Of a DNA stretch of 64,000 bases, positions 29,476 through 37,632 are shown in pieces. This stretch comes from Alloprevotella tannerae ATCC 51259. Lineage in GTDB: Bacteria > Bacteroidota > Bacteroidia > Bacteroidales > Bacteroidaceae. The translations under genes were made by a program, and so were the position numbers. Position 1 is the first letter of the stretch; each line of letters opens with the position of its first letter. The notes under the pieces were generated by a model that saw nothing but the letters and a program-made list of their open reading frames with translations, searched no databases and was not told where the DNA came from. The stretch is taken from NCBI RefSeq assembly GCF_000159995.1, contig NZ_GG700642.1, positions 948,242 to 1,012,241 on the forward strand, read 5' to 3'.

Positions 29476-29486
29476 AAGGATAGCTT

Positions 29487-30362
29487 ATGCCCTCATTAAA
29501 AGAAGTCAAGACCCGAATATCATCTGTCGGTAGCACGCGTAAGATTACTAGTGCGATGAAGATGGTGGCGTCTGCCAAGTTGCACCAAGCTGAGAAAACC
29601 ATTGAAAGCATGCGTCCTTACGAAGAGCGTTTGCATGCAATCATGGCCCGTTTTGTCGGCAACCTTGAGGGTGAAATCTCTTCACCGTTTGCTGTAAAAC
29701 GAGAGGTGAAGCGCGTAGCTTTGGTGGTTTACACCTCCAATTCCTCTCTTTGTGGCGCCTTCAATGGTAATGTTATCAAAGAATTTCAGCGCACACTCGA
29801 CGCCTATCGTGCAAAAGGTATAAGCATTGTCAAGGTATTTCCTTTCGGTAAAAAAGGATTAGAAGCGGTGCGTAAGGCTGGCTTTGAAGACGTTGCAGAT
29901 TATTCTCACTTGATGGATCATCCGAGTTACAATCCGGCTGCTGAGGTTGCCGCCCAATTGATGCAATCGTATGAAGACGGCGAGATAGATCACGTTGAGT
30001 TGATTTATCATCACTTTAAGTCGACGGCAACACAAGTGCTAACACAAGAAACTTTCTTGCCGATTGCTTTAGTTCAAGAAGAAGCAGACAAGACAAAGGC
30101 CGGGCCTGCTTTGGATTATATCATAGAGCCAGACGTCGAAACTTTGATGCTTAATCTCATACCCAAGGCACTGCACTTAAAGCTCTACACAGCCTTGCTT
30201 GATAGTTTAGCGAGTGAGCACGCCGCGCGCGTCGTTGCAATGCAGGTTGCTACTGACAACGCCGATGATTTGTTGCACGACCTCACGTTACAATATAATA
30301 AGAGTCGCCAGCAGGCTATTACAGCCGAGCTCCTCGATATCGTAGGTGGTGCTCAGCAATAA
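29487..30362 (+). CDS. atpG: F1Fo ATP synthase subunit gamma
   Basis: 291 residues, the central rotor shaft. The N-terminal coiled-coil helix begins SLKEVKTRISSVGSTRKITSAMKMVASAK; the C-terminal helix contains ASEHAARVVAMQVATDNADDLL and QARQ-like TLQYNKSRQQAITAELLDIVGGAQ. It is the last gene of the operon. An IS element starts 8 bp after its stop, and the likely original terminator lies about 1 kb further on. Confidence 0.97.
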   Translation: MPSLKEVKTRISSVGSTRKITSAMKMVASAKLHQAEKTIESMRPYEERLHAIMARFVGNLEGEISSPFAVKREVKRVALVVYTSNSSLCGAFNGNVIKEFQRTLDAYRAKGISIVKVFPFGKKGLEAVRKAGFEDVADYSHLMDHPSYNPAAEVAAQLMQSYEDGEIDHVELIYHHFKSTATQVLTQETFLPIALVQEEADKTKAGPALDYIIEPDVETLMLNLIPKALHLKLYTALLDSLASEHAARVVAMQVATDNADDLLHDLTLQYNKSRQQAITAELLDIVGGAQQ

Positions 30363-30369
30363 GTAACTA

Positions 30370-31395
30370 ACGTGAGTCCGACGAATTCAGAACAAAGTAA
30401 GCTGTGTATCAATGGTCCTTTGTACATTGATGCATGGCTTCTTTGGGAACAAGCAATAGGCAGCAATGGCACCTAATAAGTTGACGATGAAATTGTCAAA
30501 GCATCTATGCCTGGAGTGCTCCACTTGTGCAATGTTCTTAAGTTCATCATTCACCGTTTCTATAATGGCTCTTTTTCTGAGTAAAAGTCTGTCTGAAACA
30601 CTCATTAAGGCTCCTTTCATGTTACTTTTCAATTTGGTAATAAGTTGTATTCCGTCAACGAAAAGCCTTTGGAAGAGGTTCTTGCTGATGTAGCCCCTGT
30701 CCCCAAACAGTTTACCTTGTATGAACTCTACAAAAGCTTTGTACTCCAAAGGCTTACGGTCATCAACATCTCCCGGAGTTATCATAAAGTTGAGAAGCTC
30801 TCCTTTCTCATTGCAAATCAAATGCAATTTGAAACCGAAGAACCAACCCATAGAACATTTTCCTCTTTGGGCTATGCCTTTGAAAACTTTGTGAATATGT
30901 ATTCTCTGGTTTTTGCAGACACGCAATGGTGTACTGTCAACAAAGCTTATGCCCGTGCATTTGCCCAAGAGGACCTTCTTGATAAACAAGGTTAAGGGTA
31001 CGGCTACCTCCCTTTCCAATTCTACTAAACGGTTATAAGAAACAACATTGGGAAACAGATGGCGAAGCTGCTTGCATACTTTTTCAAGATAGAAATGTTT
31101 AAAGCAGCGATAACCGGAATCGTGGAAAAGTATCATTATCAGCATGACTTCTGCCTTTGACATCGTGGAACTTCGATGATATTTTCTTTTTCCGGCAGGT
31201 TTTAGCGCATATTTTGCCGTCATTGCATCAAAAAACTTGCAGAAGTCGTCTGCCATACAAAATATTTCAGTAACTTTGGCTTCGGTGATCATAGCGATTT
31301 TTGTTTGTAATTCTATGTATATCAGCACCTTAAAATTACAACAAATTTCGCTAATCACCAAATTTATAGACACTTATAATTCGTCGAACTCACGT
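30370..31395 (-). mobile_element. complete IS982-type insertion sequence (copy 1)
   Basis: Imperfect terminal inverted repeats of ~18 bp (ACGTGAGT[C/T]CGACGAATT) mark the two ends near 30370 and 31395 and enclose one transposase gene read on the minus strand. I could not see a convincing target duplication. It sits directly behind atpG. Confidence 0.85.
30387..31292 (-). CDS. IS982-family transposase (copy 1, intact)
   Basis: 301 residues from the ATG at 31292 (MITEAKVTEIFCMADDFCKFFD); a longer upstream frame runs into the terminal repeat. DDE-type features include FVDSTPLRVC (first Asp), MGWFFGFKLHLICNEKGELL, KLFGDRGYISKNLF (second Asp) and IIETVNDELKN (Glu). The same enzyme is found truncated at 32980-33633 with only a few differences, and a divergent relative is at 33740. 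The stop lies inside the element's left end. Confidence 0.9.
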   Translation of the reverse strand: MITEAKVTEIFCMADDFCKFFDAMTAKYALKPAGKRKYHRSSTMSKAEVMLIMILFHDSGYRCFKHFYLEKVCKQLRHLFPNVVSYNRLVELEREVAVPLTLFIKKVLLGKCTGISFVDSTPLRVCKNQRIHIHKVFKGIAQRGKCSMGWFFGFKLHLICNEKGELLNFMITPGDVDDRKPLEYKAFVEFIQGKLFGDRGYISKNLFQRLFVDGIQLITKLKSNMKGALMSVSDRLLLRKRAIIETVNDELKNIAQVEHSRHRCFDNFIVNLLGAIAAYCLFPKKPCINVQRTIDTQLTLF

Positions 31396-31421
31396 TAAAT
31401 ACAATTTCTATTGTATAATAA

Positions 31422-31455
31422 AATGGGATGTACAACAAATGTACATCCCATTTTT
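31422..31455 (+). terminator. strong terminator, probably the displaced end of the atp operon
   Basis: Perfect 11-12-bp stem AATGGGATGTAC / GTACATCCCATT with a 7-nt loop and T-rich tail, 27 bp beyond the right end of IS982 copy 1. No gene other than atpG lies upstream in this direction, apart from the IS. Confidence 0.85.
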
Positions 31456-31508
31456 ATATCTATCAAATAAAAGTCTTGATGAGGGACAGGTAATAACCCC
31501 ATACTTTT

Positions 31509-32978
31509 ATATTGCTGTCCGATAAAAGTTTTTTGATTGATATGCCGTTCTTTTGGAGAGGGCAAAAAGTAAAGGGCTGATTTCGTTTTGTAAAGTCAGC
31601 CCTTAATGGTTAATTTGTATTCGACAAAAAAACATTTAACCATGGGTAAAAGTACACATTTTAGCGGACAGCCGCTCTATTCTCAGATCATAAAATTGTT
31701 GAACAAGTCCGAAATCCTCCGCATAAGCAGCGAACAGGGCGCAGAACGCTATGTCAAGAGCTTTGACGCTTGGACTCATCTGCTTGTGATGCTTTATGCC
31801 GTCATCATGCGTTTCGACTCTCTACGTGAAATCACCGCGTCCCTTCAGGCCGAGGCCTGTAAGCTGCGCCATCTCGGCATCTTCATGATGACTTCAAGGA
31901 GCACTTTGGCGGATGGAAACAAAAGGCGTTCGGAGGCGGTCTTTGAGGCCGTTTATAGGGATTTATACGCCAAGCATCGTCATCTTCTTTCTTCGGACAG
32001 CCGGCTGTGCACAAGAAAAAATGAACCGAAATGGATGAAACGGCTGAAGATAATCGACTCCACAACGATTACCCTCTTCTCCAACCTGCTCTTCAAAGGC
32101 GTAGGCAGACATCCCAAAACAGGTAAAAAGAAAGGGGGTATCAAAGTGCACAGTATAATCCAAGCCAACGAGGGAGTTCCATCGGACATCCGCTTCACTT
32201 CCGCAGCCACCAATGACTCTTTTATGCTCTTGCCGGCCACGTTGAACAGGGGGGATATCATTGCCATGGATCGTGCCTACATCGACTATGCGAAGTTTCA
32301 GCAGATGACTGAGCGCGGCGTCGTCTATGTCACGAAGATGAAGAAAAACCTGCAATACACGATAGAGGAGGACGTCATGTGTCAAACGCCGGAAGGGGTG
32401 ATGCAGGTTCGTGTACAACGGGTTACTTTCCGAAAGAAACTCAAGGGCGGTTCCAGCATTGTCCATCACGCACGCATCGTCACTTATGTCGATGTTCAGA
32501 AGCGCAAACTCATCTCCCTCCTGACTAACGACATGACCTCGGACCCGCTCGAAATCATGGATATCTACCACAAAAGATGGGCCATAGAGTTGTTGTTCAA
32601 GCAGATAAAGCAGAACTTTCCACTCAAATACTTCTATGGAGAGAGTGCCAATGCCATCAAGATACAGATTTGGGTAACGTTGATCGCCAACCTGCTGCTC
32701 ATGATAATGCGGAGGAGGCTCATACGCTCTTGGAGCTTTTCGGGGTTGGCCACAATGGTCAGGATAACACTGATGTACTATGTGGATTTCTACAGCCTCT
32801 TTAATCATCCCGAAAAAGATTGGGAAGCATGCCTGAAAGAAGCGGCCGAAAGCCCTCAAATGCCTTCGCTTTTTGATTAGGGGGGGCTTGGAATGCCAAA
32901 AAGAGAACCTCAACCGCATTGTTTCAGCGATTGAGGCGGTCTTTCCTACTCTTTTTGACGTTTATCGGACAGCAATAT
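31509..32978 (+). mobile_element. IS4-type insertion sequence
   Basis: About 1.47 kb, bounded by inverted repeats ATATTGCTGTCCGATAAA at 31509-31526 and its complement ending at 32978. It encloses one intact transposase gene. The right end abuts the middle of a truncated IS982 copy, while the left flank is not IS982 sequence. Confidence 0.87.
31642..32880 (+). CDS. IS4-family transposase
   Basis: 412 residues from ATG 31642 (MGKSTHFSGQPLYSQII). The N-terminal ~75 residues (SFDAWTHLLVMLYAVIMRFDSLREI) form the DUF4372-like domain common in Bacteroidetes IS4 elements. The catalytic core has LKIIDSTTITLF (first Asp), DIIAMDRAYIDYAKF (second Asp) and the YREK-like IYHKRWAIELLFKQIKQN (Glu). The C-terminus is hydrophobic and basic. 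It is intact and may be active. Confidence 0.9.
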   Translation: MGKSTHFSGQPLYSQIIKLLNKSEILRISSEQGAERYVKSFDAWTHLLVMLYAVIMRFDSLREITASLQAEACKLRHLGIFMMTSRSTLADGNKRRSEAVFEAVYRDLYAKHRHLLSSDSRLCTRKNEPKWMKRLKIIDSTTITLFSNLLFKGVGRHPKTGKKKGGIKVHSIIQANEGVPSDIRFTSAATNDSFMLLPATLNRGDIIAMDRAYIDYAKFQQMTERGVVYVTKMKKNLQYTIEEDVMCQTPEGVMQVRVQRVTFRKKLKGGSSIVHHARIVTYVDVQKRKLISLLTNDMTSDPLEIMDIYHKRWAIELLFKQIKQNFPLKYFYGESANAIKIQIWVTLIANLLLMIMRRRLIRSWSFSGLATMVRITLMYYVDFYSLFNHPEKDWEACLKEAAESPQMPSLFD

Positions 32979-33650
32979 TTCTTATAACCGTTTAGTAGAA
33001 TTGGAAAAGGAGGTAGCCGTACCCTTAACCTTATTTATCAAGAAGGTCCTCTTGGGCAAATGCACGGGCATAAGCTTTGTTGACAGTACACCATTGCGTG
33101 TCTGCAAAAACCAGAGAATACATATTCACAAAGTTTTCAAAGGCATAGCCCAAAGAGGAAAATGCTCTATGGGTTGGTTCTTCGGTTTCAAATTGCATTT
33201 GATTTGCAATGAGAAAGGAGAGCTTCTCAACTTTATGATAACTCCGGGAGATGTAGATGACTGTAAGCCTTTGGAGTACAAAGCTTTTATAGAGTTCATA
33301 CAAGGTAGGCTGTTCGGTGACAAGGGGTACATCGGCAAGAACCTCTTCCAAAGACTTTTCGTTGATGGAATACAACTTATTACCAAATTGAAAAGTAACA
33401 TGAAAGGAGCATTAATGAGTGTTTCAGACAGACTTTTACTCAGAAAAAGAGCCATTATAGAGACTGTGAATGATGAACTTAAAAACATCGCACAGGTAGA
33501 GCACTCCAGGCATAGATGCTTTGACAATTTCATCGTCAACTTATTAGGTGCCATTGCTGCCTATTGCTTGTTCCCAAAGAAGCCATGCATCAATGTACAA
33601 AGGACCATTGATACACAGCTTACTTTGTTCTGAATTCGTCGAACTCACGT
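32979..33650 (+). pseudogene. 5'-truncated IS982 transposase (copy 2)
   Basis: Open from 32980 (SYNRLVELEKEV...) to the stop at 33633, followed by the same terminal repeat as copy 1 ending near 33650. It lacks the first ~90 residues, including the N-terminal domain, and the other terminal repeat. The retained part is nearly identical to copy 1 (e.g. one changed residue in GDVDDCKPLEY against GDVDDRKPLEY). It cannot encode a complete enzyme. The break is exactly at the right end of the IS4 element. Confidence 0.9.
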
Positions 33651-33739
33651 TAAAATAGTTTCAATAAAAGCCCAAAAAGAGGATTATTTTTCGTATATTT
33701 GTTGTTGATAACCAAACAGATAACAAAAAACAATCCTCT

Positions 33740-34675
33740 ATGAAACTTGTCAGCAAAGTTACGGAAATTTATTGTGTTGCAGATGATTTCTGCAAAGAAT
33801 ATGAGTTAGAATTGAACAAAAAAGCACTTTCGCTTTCAAACCCCTCTCCAAACGCCCCTAAAACTCGCAATAGAAAGGGAAGAATGAGCGATGCAGAAAT
33901 GATTACCATTCTTGTGTTGTTCCACAGCAATACGTTTCGCAATTTCAAACATTTCTATCTCTTCTACGTCTGTCGAGAACTTAAAGAAGAGTTCCCTAAC
34001 CTTCTTTCGTATACCCGCTTTGTGGAACGTATGCCACGAGTGGCGATCCCCCTTTTGCTCTTCCTTAAATTAGCTCTGATGGGAGAATGTACAGGGATTA
34101 CTTTTATCGATTCAACGCGTATTCCCGTGTGTGAAAACAAGCGTGAGTATTCTAATCGTGTCTTCAAGGGCTATGCTCATAAAGGGAAAAGCACGATGGG
34201 ATGGTACTATGGTTTTAAGCTGCATCTGCTGTGTAATGAACGAGGGGAATTACTCAACTTTGCACTTACCAAAGCCAATGTGGACGATCGTAACCCGGAG
34301 GTATTTAATAACTTGACTAAGGATTTATTCGGAAAGCTCTATGCGGACAAGGGATACATTTCACAATCTCTTTTTGCTTCACTCTTCGATAGGGGAGTTC
34401 ACATCGTCACGGGAATACGCACTAATATGAAGAACCGCTTAATGGATGTGCACGACAAAATCATGCTCCGCAAAAGAAGCATTATCGAAACCATTAACGA
34501 TATGCTCAAGAACGTGGCACAGATTGTTCATACCCGCCACAGAAGTATCTCAAACTTTATTGTCAACCTTTTGGCAGGAATGGCGGCTTATGCTTTCTAC
34601 GATACAAAACCCTCTATCAATATGGAGTTTGAGATGGAGGGAAAAACAGAAGTGAAACAGCTCACACTTTTCTAA
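33740..34675 (+). CDS. IS982-family transposase (divergent third element)
   Basis: 311 residues, complete in length. It shares the layout of copies 1 and 2 (KVTEIYCVADDFCKEYE, FIDSTRIPVCEN, MGWYYGFKLHLLCNERGELLNF, LYADKGYISQSLF, IIETINDMLKNVAQ) but is clearly a different IS type. It begins 87 bp after the end of the copy 2 remnant. Element ends are uncertain: GTTTCA at 33658-33663 and its complement at 34687-34692 could be part of the inverted repeats. It is preceded by TATATTTG, a -7-like element near 33697. Confidence 0.87.
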   Translation: MKLVSKVTEIYCVADDFCKEYELELNKKALSLSNPSPNAPKTRNRKGRMSDAEMITILVLFHSNTFRNFKHFYLFYVCRELKEEFPNLLSYTRFVERMPRVAIPLLLFLKLALMGECTGITFIDSTRIPVCENKREYSNRVFKGYAHKGKSTMGWYYGFKLHLLCNERGELLNFALTKANVDDRNPEVFNNLTKDLFGKLYADKGYISQSLFASLFDRGVHIVTGIRTNMKNRLMDVHDKIMLRKRSIIETINDMLKNVAQIVHTRHRSISNFIVNLLAGMAAYAFYDTKPSINMEFEMEGKTEVKQLTLF

Positions 34676-34823
34676 ATTTACTTGCCTGAAACAATAAATC
34701 TTCGGCCTAAAACAAGGTCGAAAGAATCGTTGTGGACTATAATCTGAGTAAAAAGGAGGGGGCCTTAAACCGAATTGGGGTATATTATATACAGTCCTTC
34801 AGCAATGGATTATACAACAAAAA
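34676..34823. other. IS flank, no gene seen
   Basis: About 150 bp between the third transposase and the terminator of the small minus-strand gene. It may contain the IS right end. Confidence 0.5.
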
Positions 34824-34853
34824 CGCCCTATCTCCTAAAAAGGAGGTAGGGCG
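34824..34853 (-). terminator. terminator of the 46-residue gene
   Basis: 13-bp stem CGCCCTATCTCCT/AGGAGGTAGGGCG (one G-T pair), and a T run on the minus strand. Confidence 0.87.
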
Positions 34854-34885
34854 AATACCAATAACCACTTAATATTTTCTTATCC

Positions 34886-35026
34886 CTAATCTGTCATATC
34901 ATTTGCTGATAGCAGTTTCCCAAGTTCATAGCGTAAGTTCTGACACATAGGGCCATTACCTACAGACTGGTAGCGCTTGATGCGATACTCCAAAGATTTA
35001 ATCAAATTTTTCTCTTTCATAATCAT
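34886..35026 (-). CDS. small conserved-looking protein, 46 residues
   Basis: A complete small gene: start ATG 35026 (or the third codon, ATG 35020), stop 34886. The product is basic and helical, beginning MIMKEKNLIKSLEYRIKRY and ending LGKLLSANDMTD, with one Cys. Support that it is real: a -7 promoter element (TAATTTTG, minus strand, 35085-35092) lies about 60 bp upstream and a strong intrinsic terminator 33 bp downstream, so it forms an independent transcription unit. I do not recognise a family. It borders the IS island, but its codons look native. Confidence 0.72.
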   Translation of the reverse strand: MIMKEKNLIKSLEYRIKRYQSVGNGPMCQNLRYELGKLLSANDMTD

Positions 35027-35084
35027 CTGTGTTATGGTGTCCCGTTTGGACGACCGTTATGCATTTTTACTTGTTTTATCGGTG

Positions 35085-35112
35085 CAAAATTACGCTAAGA
35101 GCGCCTAATAGA
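35085..35112 (-). promoter_or_regulatory. promoter of the 46-residue gene
   Basis: Minus-strand TAATTTTG (35085-35092) with a near -33 box (TTCG) about 21 bp upstream. Confidence 0.55.
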
Positions 35113-35209
35113 GCGAAGCGAACGCTTTATTCCGGCAAAAAAGTGGCAGATTTAGTATTTTCCACTACAATCTGCTTAGTTCACTTGGCGTTCTTATATC
35201 CATAAACTG

Positions 35210-35240
35210 TTGTTATAACGAAATAAATGCGCTAATTTTA
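35210..35240 (+). promoter_or_regulatory. probable promoter of cdd
   Basis: TTG (35210-35212), 20-bp spacer, TAATTTTA (35233-35240, one mismatch to TAnnTTTG), 26 bp before the ATG. Confidence 0.45.
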
Positions 35241-35266
35241 CACCCTCATATCTAAACTACGCGATC

Positions 35267-35749
35267 ATGCAAGATAAAAAACAGCACATCACATTCACTG
35301 TTTACCAAACAGAAACGGAATTGCCGCTCGAAGATAAAAAGCTCATCAACTTAGCCAAGGATGCTACGGAAACGAGCTTCTCTCCCTACTCAAATTTCTG
35401 CGTTGGTGCAGCCATATTGCTTGAAAATGGGAAAATCATTCAAGGCAGCAATCAGGAAAACGCTTCTTTCACGACGGGTACGTGCGCAGAACGTTGCGCA
35501 ATGTTCTATGCCAACGCTCAATACCCGGGCGTAGCAGTAAGCGCTATTGCCATTGCAGCCAAGAAGCGCAATGGAGCGTTTACCAACGTCCCTATTTCTC
35601 CCTGTGGTGCTTGCCGCCAAGTATTAGCAGAAGTGGAACATCGACAAACAAAACCTTATAAGGTTCTACTATATGGGACTAAAGAAATTTATTCCTTCGA
35701 CACGATGGCTTGCCTGCTGCCATTTCAGTTTAATGGCGATAGTCTTTAA
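35267..35749 (+). CDS. cdd: cytidine deaminase
   Basis: 160 residues. A zinc-dependent deaminase of cytidine and deoxycytidine in pyrimidine salvage. Zinc ligands and the proton-shuttling Glu are visible: TCAERCA (Cys ~73, Glu ~75) and PCGACRQ (Cys ~113 and ~116). SPYSNFCVGAAI and NQENASF are further hallmarks. The length is that of the small tetrameric class. It stands alone, with a terminator directly behind it. Confidence 0.94.
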   Translation: MQDKKQHITFTVYQTETELPLEDKKLINLAKDATETSFSPYSNFCVGAAILLENGKIIQGSNQENASFTTGTCAERCAMFYANAQYPGVAVSAIAIAAKKRNGAFTNVPISPCGACRQVLAEVEHRQTKPYKVLLYGTKEIYSFDTMACLLPFQFNGDSL

Positions 35750-35759
35750 TTTATGAAAT

Positions 35760-35790
35760 AAGCGTGGAGCTTTCTTACCGCTCCACGCTT
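35760..35790 (+). terminator. intrinsic terminator of cdd
   Basis: 11-bp stem AAGCGTGGAGC / GCTCCACGCTT, loop 9 nt. The complementary orientation could also serve mtgA, which converges on it. Confidence 0.82.
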
Positions 35791-35845
35791 CTACACATTA
35801 TATATAATAAGGTGCGAACGGCCTCAAATAGAAGCCTTCGCACTT

Positions 35846-36532
35846 TTATTTATTTCTTCGTTCGTTCAATGTGGCGATATGCTTCATTTGCCGTTCTATC
35901 CAACGCTGCCGCTGTCGCATATAAGAACCGGGCCGTTTCGAATCAAAACGAAGCGGGTTGGGGAGCGTTGCTGCAATCAATGCACAATCAGAGCGGCGCA
36001 GCTGCTTCGCATGACAATCAAAGTTGCAGCGTGCAACGGCTTCTACGCCATAAATGCCATTCCCCATTTCTATGCTATTCAGATATACCTCCATAATGCG
36101 GTCTTTTGACCACAACAGCTCTATCAATATCGTAAAATAAACTTCAAATCCCTTACGTATCCAAGTAGAACCCGGCCAAAGAAATACATTCTTTGCCGTC
36201 TGCTGACTGATGGTGCTACCGCCCCTCCTACGTCCGCCGTTAATCTGCTCTTTTGCCGCATCGGCAATTGCATTAACATCAAAGCCATGATGGTGAAGAA
36301 AATTTTGATCTTCCGAAGCCATTACCGCGACGGGCATATATACCGACATACTATCCAACGGCACCCATCGGTGAAGCAAACGAGGCGACTCGCCGCGCTG
36401 CATCTGCTGCGCACAACGAATGACCATCAGCGGCGTGACTTCGACGGGGAGCCAACGATAAGCTAAGACGACTAAAACTGTACTTGAGAAGAAGCCGATA
36501 AGGACCCACTTCAGTATCTTAAAAAACTTCAT
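35846..36532 (-). CDS. mtgA: monofunctional biosynthetic peptidoglycan transglycosylase
   Basis: 228 residues with one N-terminal membrane helix (~8-26). A GT51 glycosyltransferase that polymerises lipid II without a transpeptidase domain. The catalytic Glu ~74 is in MASEDQNFLHHHGFD, then RRRGGSTISQQTAKNVFL (~101-118), KGFEVYFTILIELLWSKDRIMEVYLN and the EMGNGIYGVEA block. Length and motifs agree with MtgA. It lies downstream of the DUF3127 gene, but a terminator between them suggests separate transcription. Confidence 0.93.
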   Translation of the reverse strand: MKFFKILKWVLIGFFSSTVLVVLAYRWLPVEVTPLMVIRCAQQMQRGESPRLLHRWVPLDSMSVYMPVAVMASEDQNFLHHHGFDVNAIADAAKEQINGGRRRGGSTISQQTAKNVFLWPGSTWIRKGFEVYFTILIELLWSKDRIMEVYLNSIEMGNGIYGVEAVARCNFDCHAKQLRRSDCALIAATLPNPLRFDSKRPGSYMRQRQRWIERQMKHIATLNERRNK

Positions 36533-36553
36533 AAGAGCAGGCTTTATAAAAAA

Positions 36554-36590
36554 TCCTCCTTATTCCGTTTTTGATTCGGAATGTGGAGGA
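36554..36590 (-). terminator. intrinsic terminator of the DUF3127 gene
   Basis: Paired TCCTCC...GGAGGA and ATTCCG...CGGAAT arms, with a six-T tail on the minus strand. Confidence 0.82.
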
Positions 36591-36637
36591 ATAGAAACAA
36601 GTATTTAACCTAAAAACTTTTAAGTCTTATTGTTCAT

Positions 36638-37021
36638 TTAGAAAGGCAGATCGTCAGTCGGATCTTCTTCAGGCACAGCCGTCGGAGCCGGCACATCAAT
36701 TTGCGGCGCAGCAGCTTGTGCTGCCATAGGTGCAGCGGCTTGCGTCTGCGCTGCTTGTACGCGCCAAGCTGATATATCATTAAACCATCGTCCCTGATAC
36801 TCGTGAGCATCGATGTCAAAAGACACTGTTAGCTCCTGCCCTACCTGTATATTAAATTGACGCAGCCGATCCTCGCCAAAGACGCGAAAGACACAATGAC
36901 GGGGAAACTGCCCATCTGTCGTCTCTATTACAAACTCTTGTGACTTCCAATTGTTACCCGTGCGCTTTGATACGCCTTCACGCGGCTCAAGGGCAGCAAT
37001 TATCTTACCAGTAATTTCCAT
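36638..37021 (-). CDS. DUF3127 protein with SSB-like acidic C-terminal tip
   Basis: 127 residues. The first ~90 match DUF3127 (MEITGKIIAALEPREGVSKRTGNNWKSQEF, split here as N-terminal strand-rich OB-like fold; VGQELTVSFDIDAHEYQGRWFND). An Ala/Gln/Pro-rich linker (~92-115) is followed by an acidic tip ending DDLPF. That tip closely resembles the C-terminal DDDIPF tail of single-stranded DNA-binding protein, which docks repair and replication partners. By analogy it may be an SSB-like DNA-binding protein; the function of DUF3127 is not established. The promoter may be a near-match TAATTTCG on the minus strand at 37050-37057. Confidence 0.82.
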   Translation of the reverse strand: MEITGKIIAALEPREGVSKRTGNNWKSQEFVIETTDGQFPRHCVFRVFGEDRLRQFNIQVGQELTVSFDIDAHEYQGRWFNDISAWRVQAAQTQAAAPMAAQAAAPQIDVPAPTAVPEEDPTDDLPF

Positions 37022-37057
37022 TTTAGTATCGCTAAAATTATTTTCGAGGCGAAATTA

Positions 37058-37593
37058 CAATTTTCTTTTTATCTTCTCAGCATAAAAATCAATAATATGC
37101 CTCATCAGAGCGAAACTTTTTCCAAAGTAGTGCACACCAATGATGCAATAGTGAACTCATAGCCAAACAAAAAAGGTTATTATTCAGCATTATTATTGCA
37201 GTTGCTCACTCTTACGACCGACAACCTTCCACCATCCTCTCCTACTCTTTCTATACATGCTACAACTCACACCACCGACAGACACAAAAAGATTATATAG
37301 TATAGAAAGTCAACATATTAGCGCTTATTATATCACATCATAAAGGCAAAATGAACAATAGTAAGTTCTCAAACACTTAGAAAAATCGCATCGTATCCTA
37401 AGGCTTGACTTCTAACTTTAACAAATGCGTGATACGCGCGTAGTTGTACAATTCTCCCTCCACGTGCGTACGAGTGTCCCTCCGTAAGGGGACATACGTA
37501 CGATCACGAAAGTAATTTTGCCAAATGCGGCTTCAGAAAAGCAATTATAATCACGAGGAATCGTTTACAAGACTAAAAAAACGCATTAAAGGC
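37058..37593. other. intergenic region upstream of the LysE-type gene
   Basis: About 540 bp with no gene. It contains the palindromic cluster at 37446-37502. TAATTTTG at 37513-37520 is an extra -7-like box. Confidence 0.55.
37446..37502. repeat. palindromic cluster with 22-bp spacing
   Basis: GTAC at 37446 and 37468 and CCCTCC at 37456 and 37478 are each exactly 22 bp apart. CGTACG at 37467 and 37497 flank an inverted repeat TGTCCC/GGGACA. It ends in GATCACGAAAG, close to the TCACGA core of the other arrays. Confidence 0.65.
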
Positions 37594-37624
37594 TTTGGCT
37601 ATTTTTCCTTTAAGCGTAACTTTG
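37594..37624 (+). promoter_or_regulatory. promoter of the LysE-type gene
   Basis: TTTG (37594-37597), 19-bp spacer, TAACTTTG (37617-37624): both boxes exact. It ends 8 bp before the ATG at 37633, so the leader is only a few nucleotides. Confidence 0.75.
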
Positions 37625-37632
37625 CAAGCGAA

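Noticed and set aside
31963-32919. 318-codon minus-strand frame
   Set aside because: It is antisense to the intact IS4 transposase and only reflects its codon pattern.
33651-34700. full boundaries of the third IS element
   Set aside because: Only a GTTTCA/TGAAAC hexamer pair could be matched at the ends, so I list the transposase gene but no element limits.
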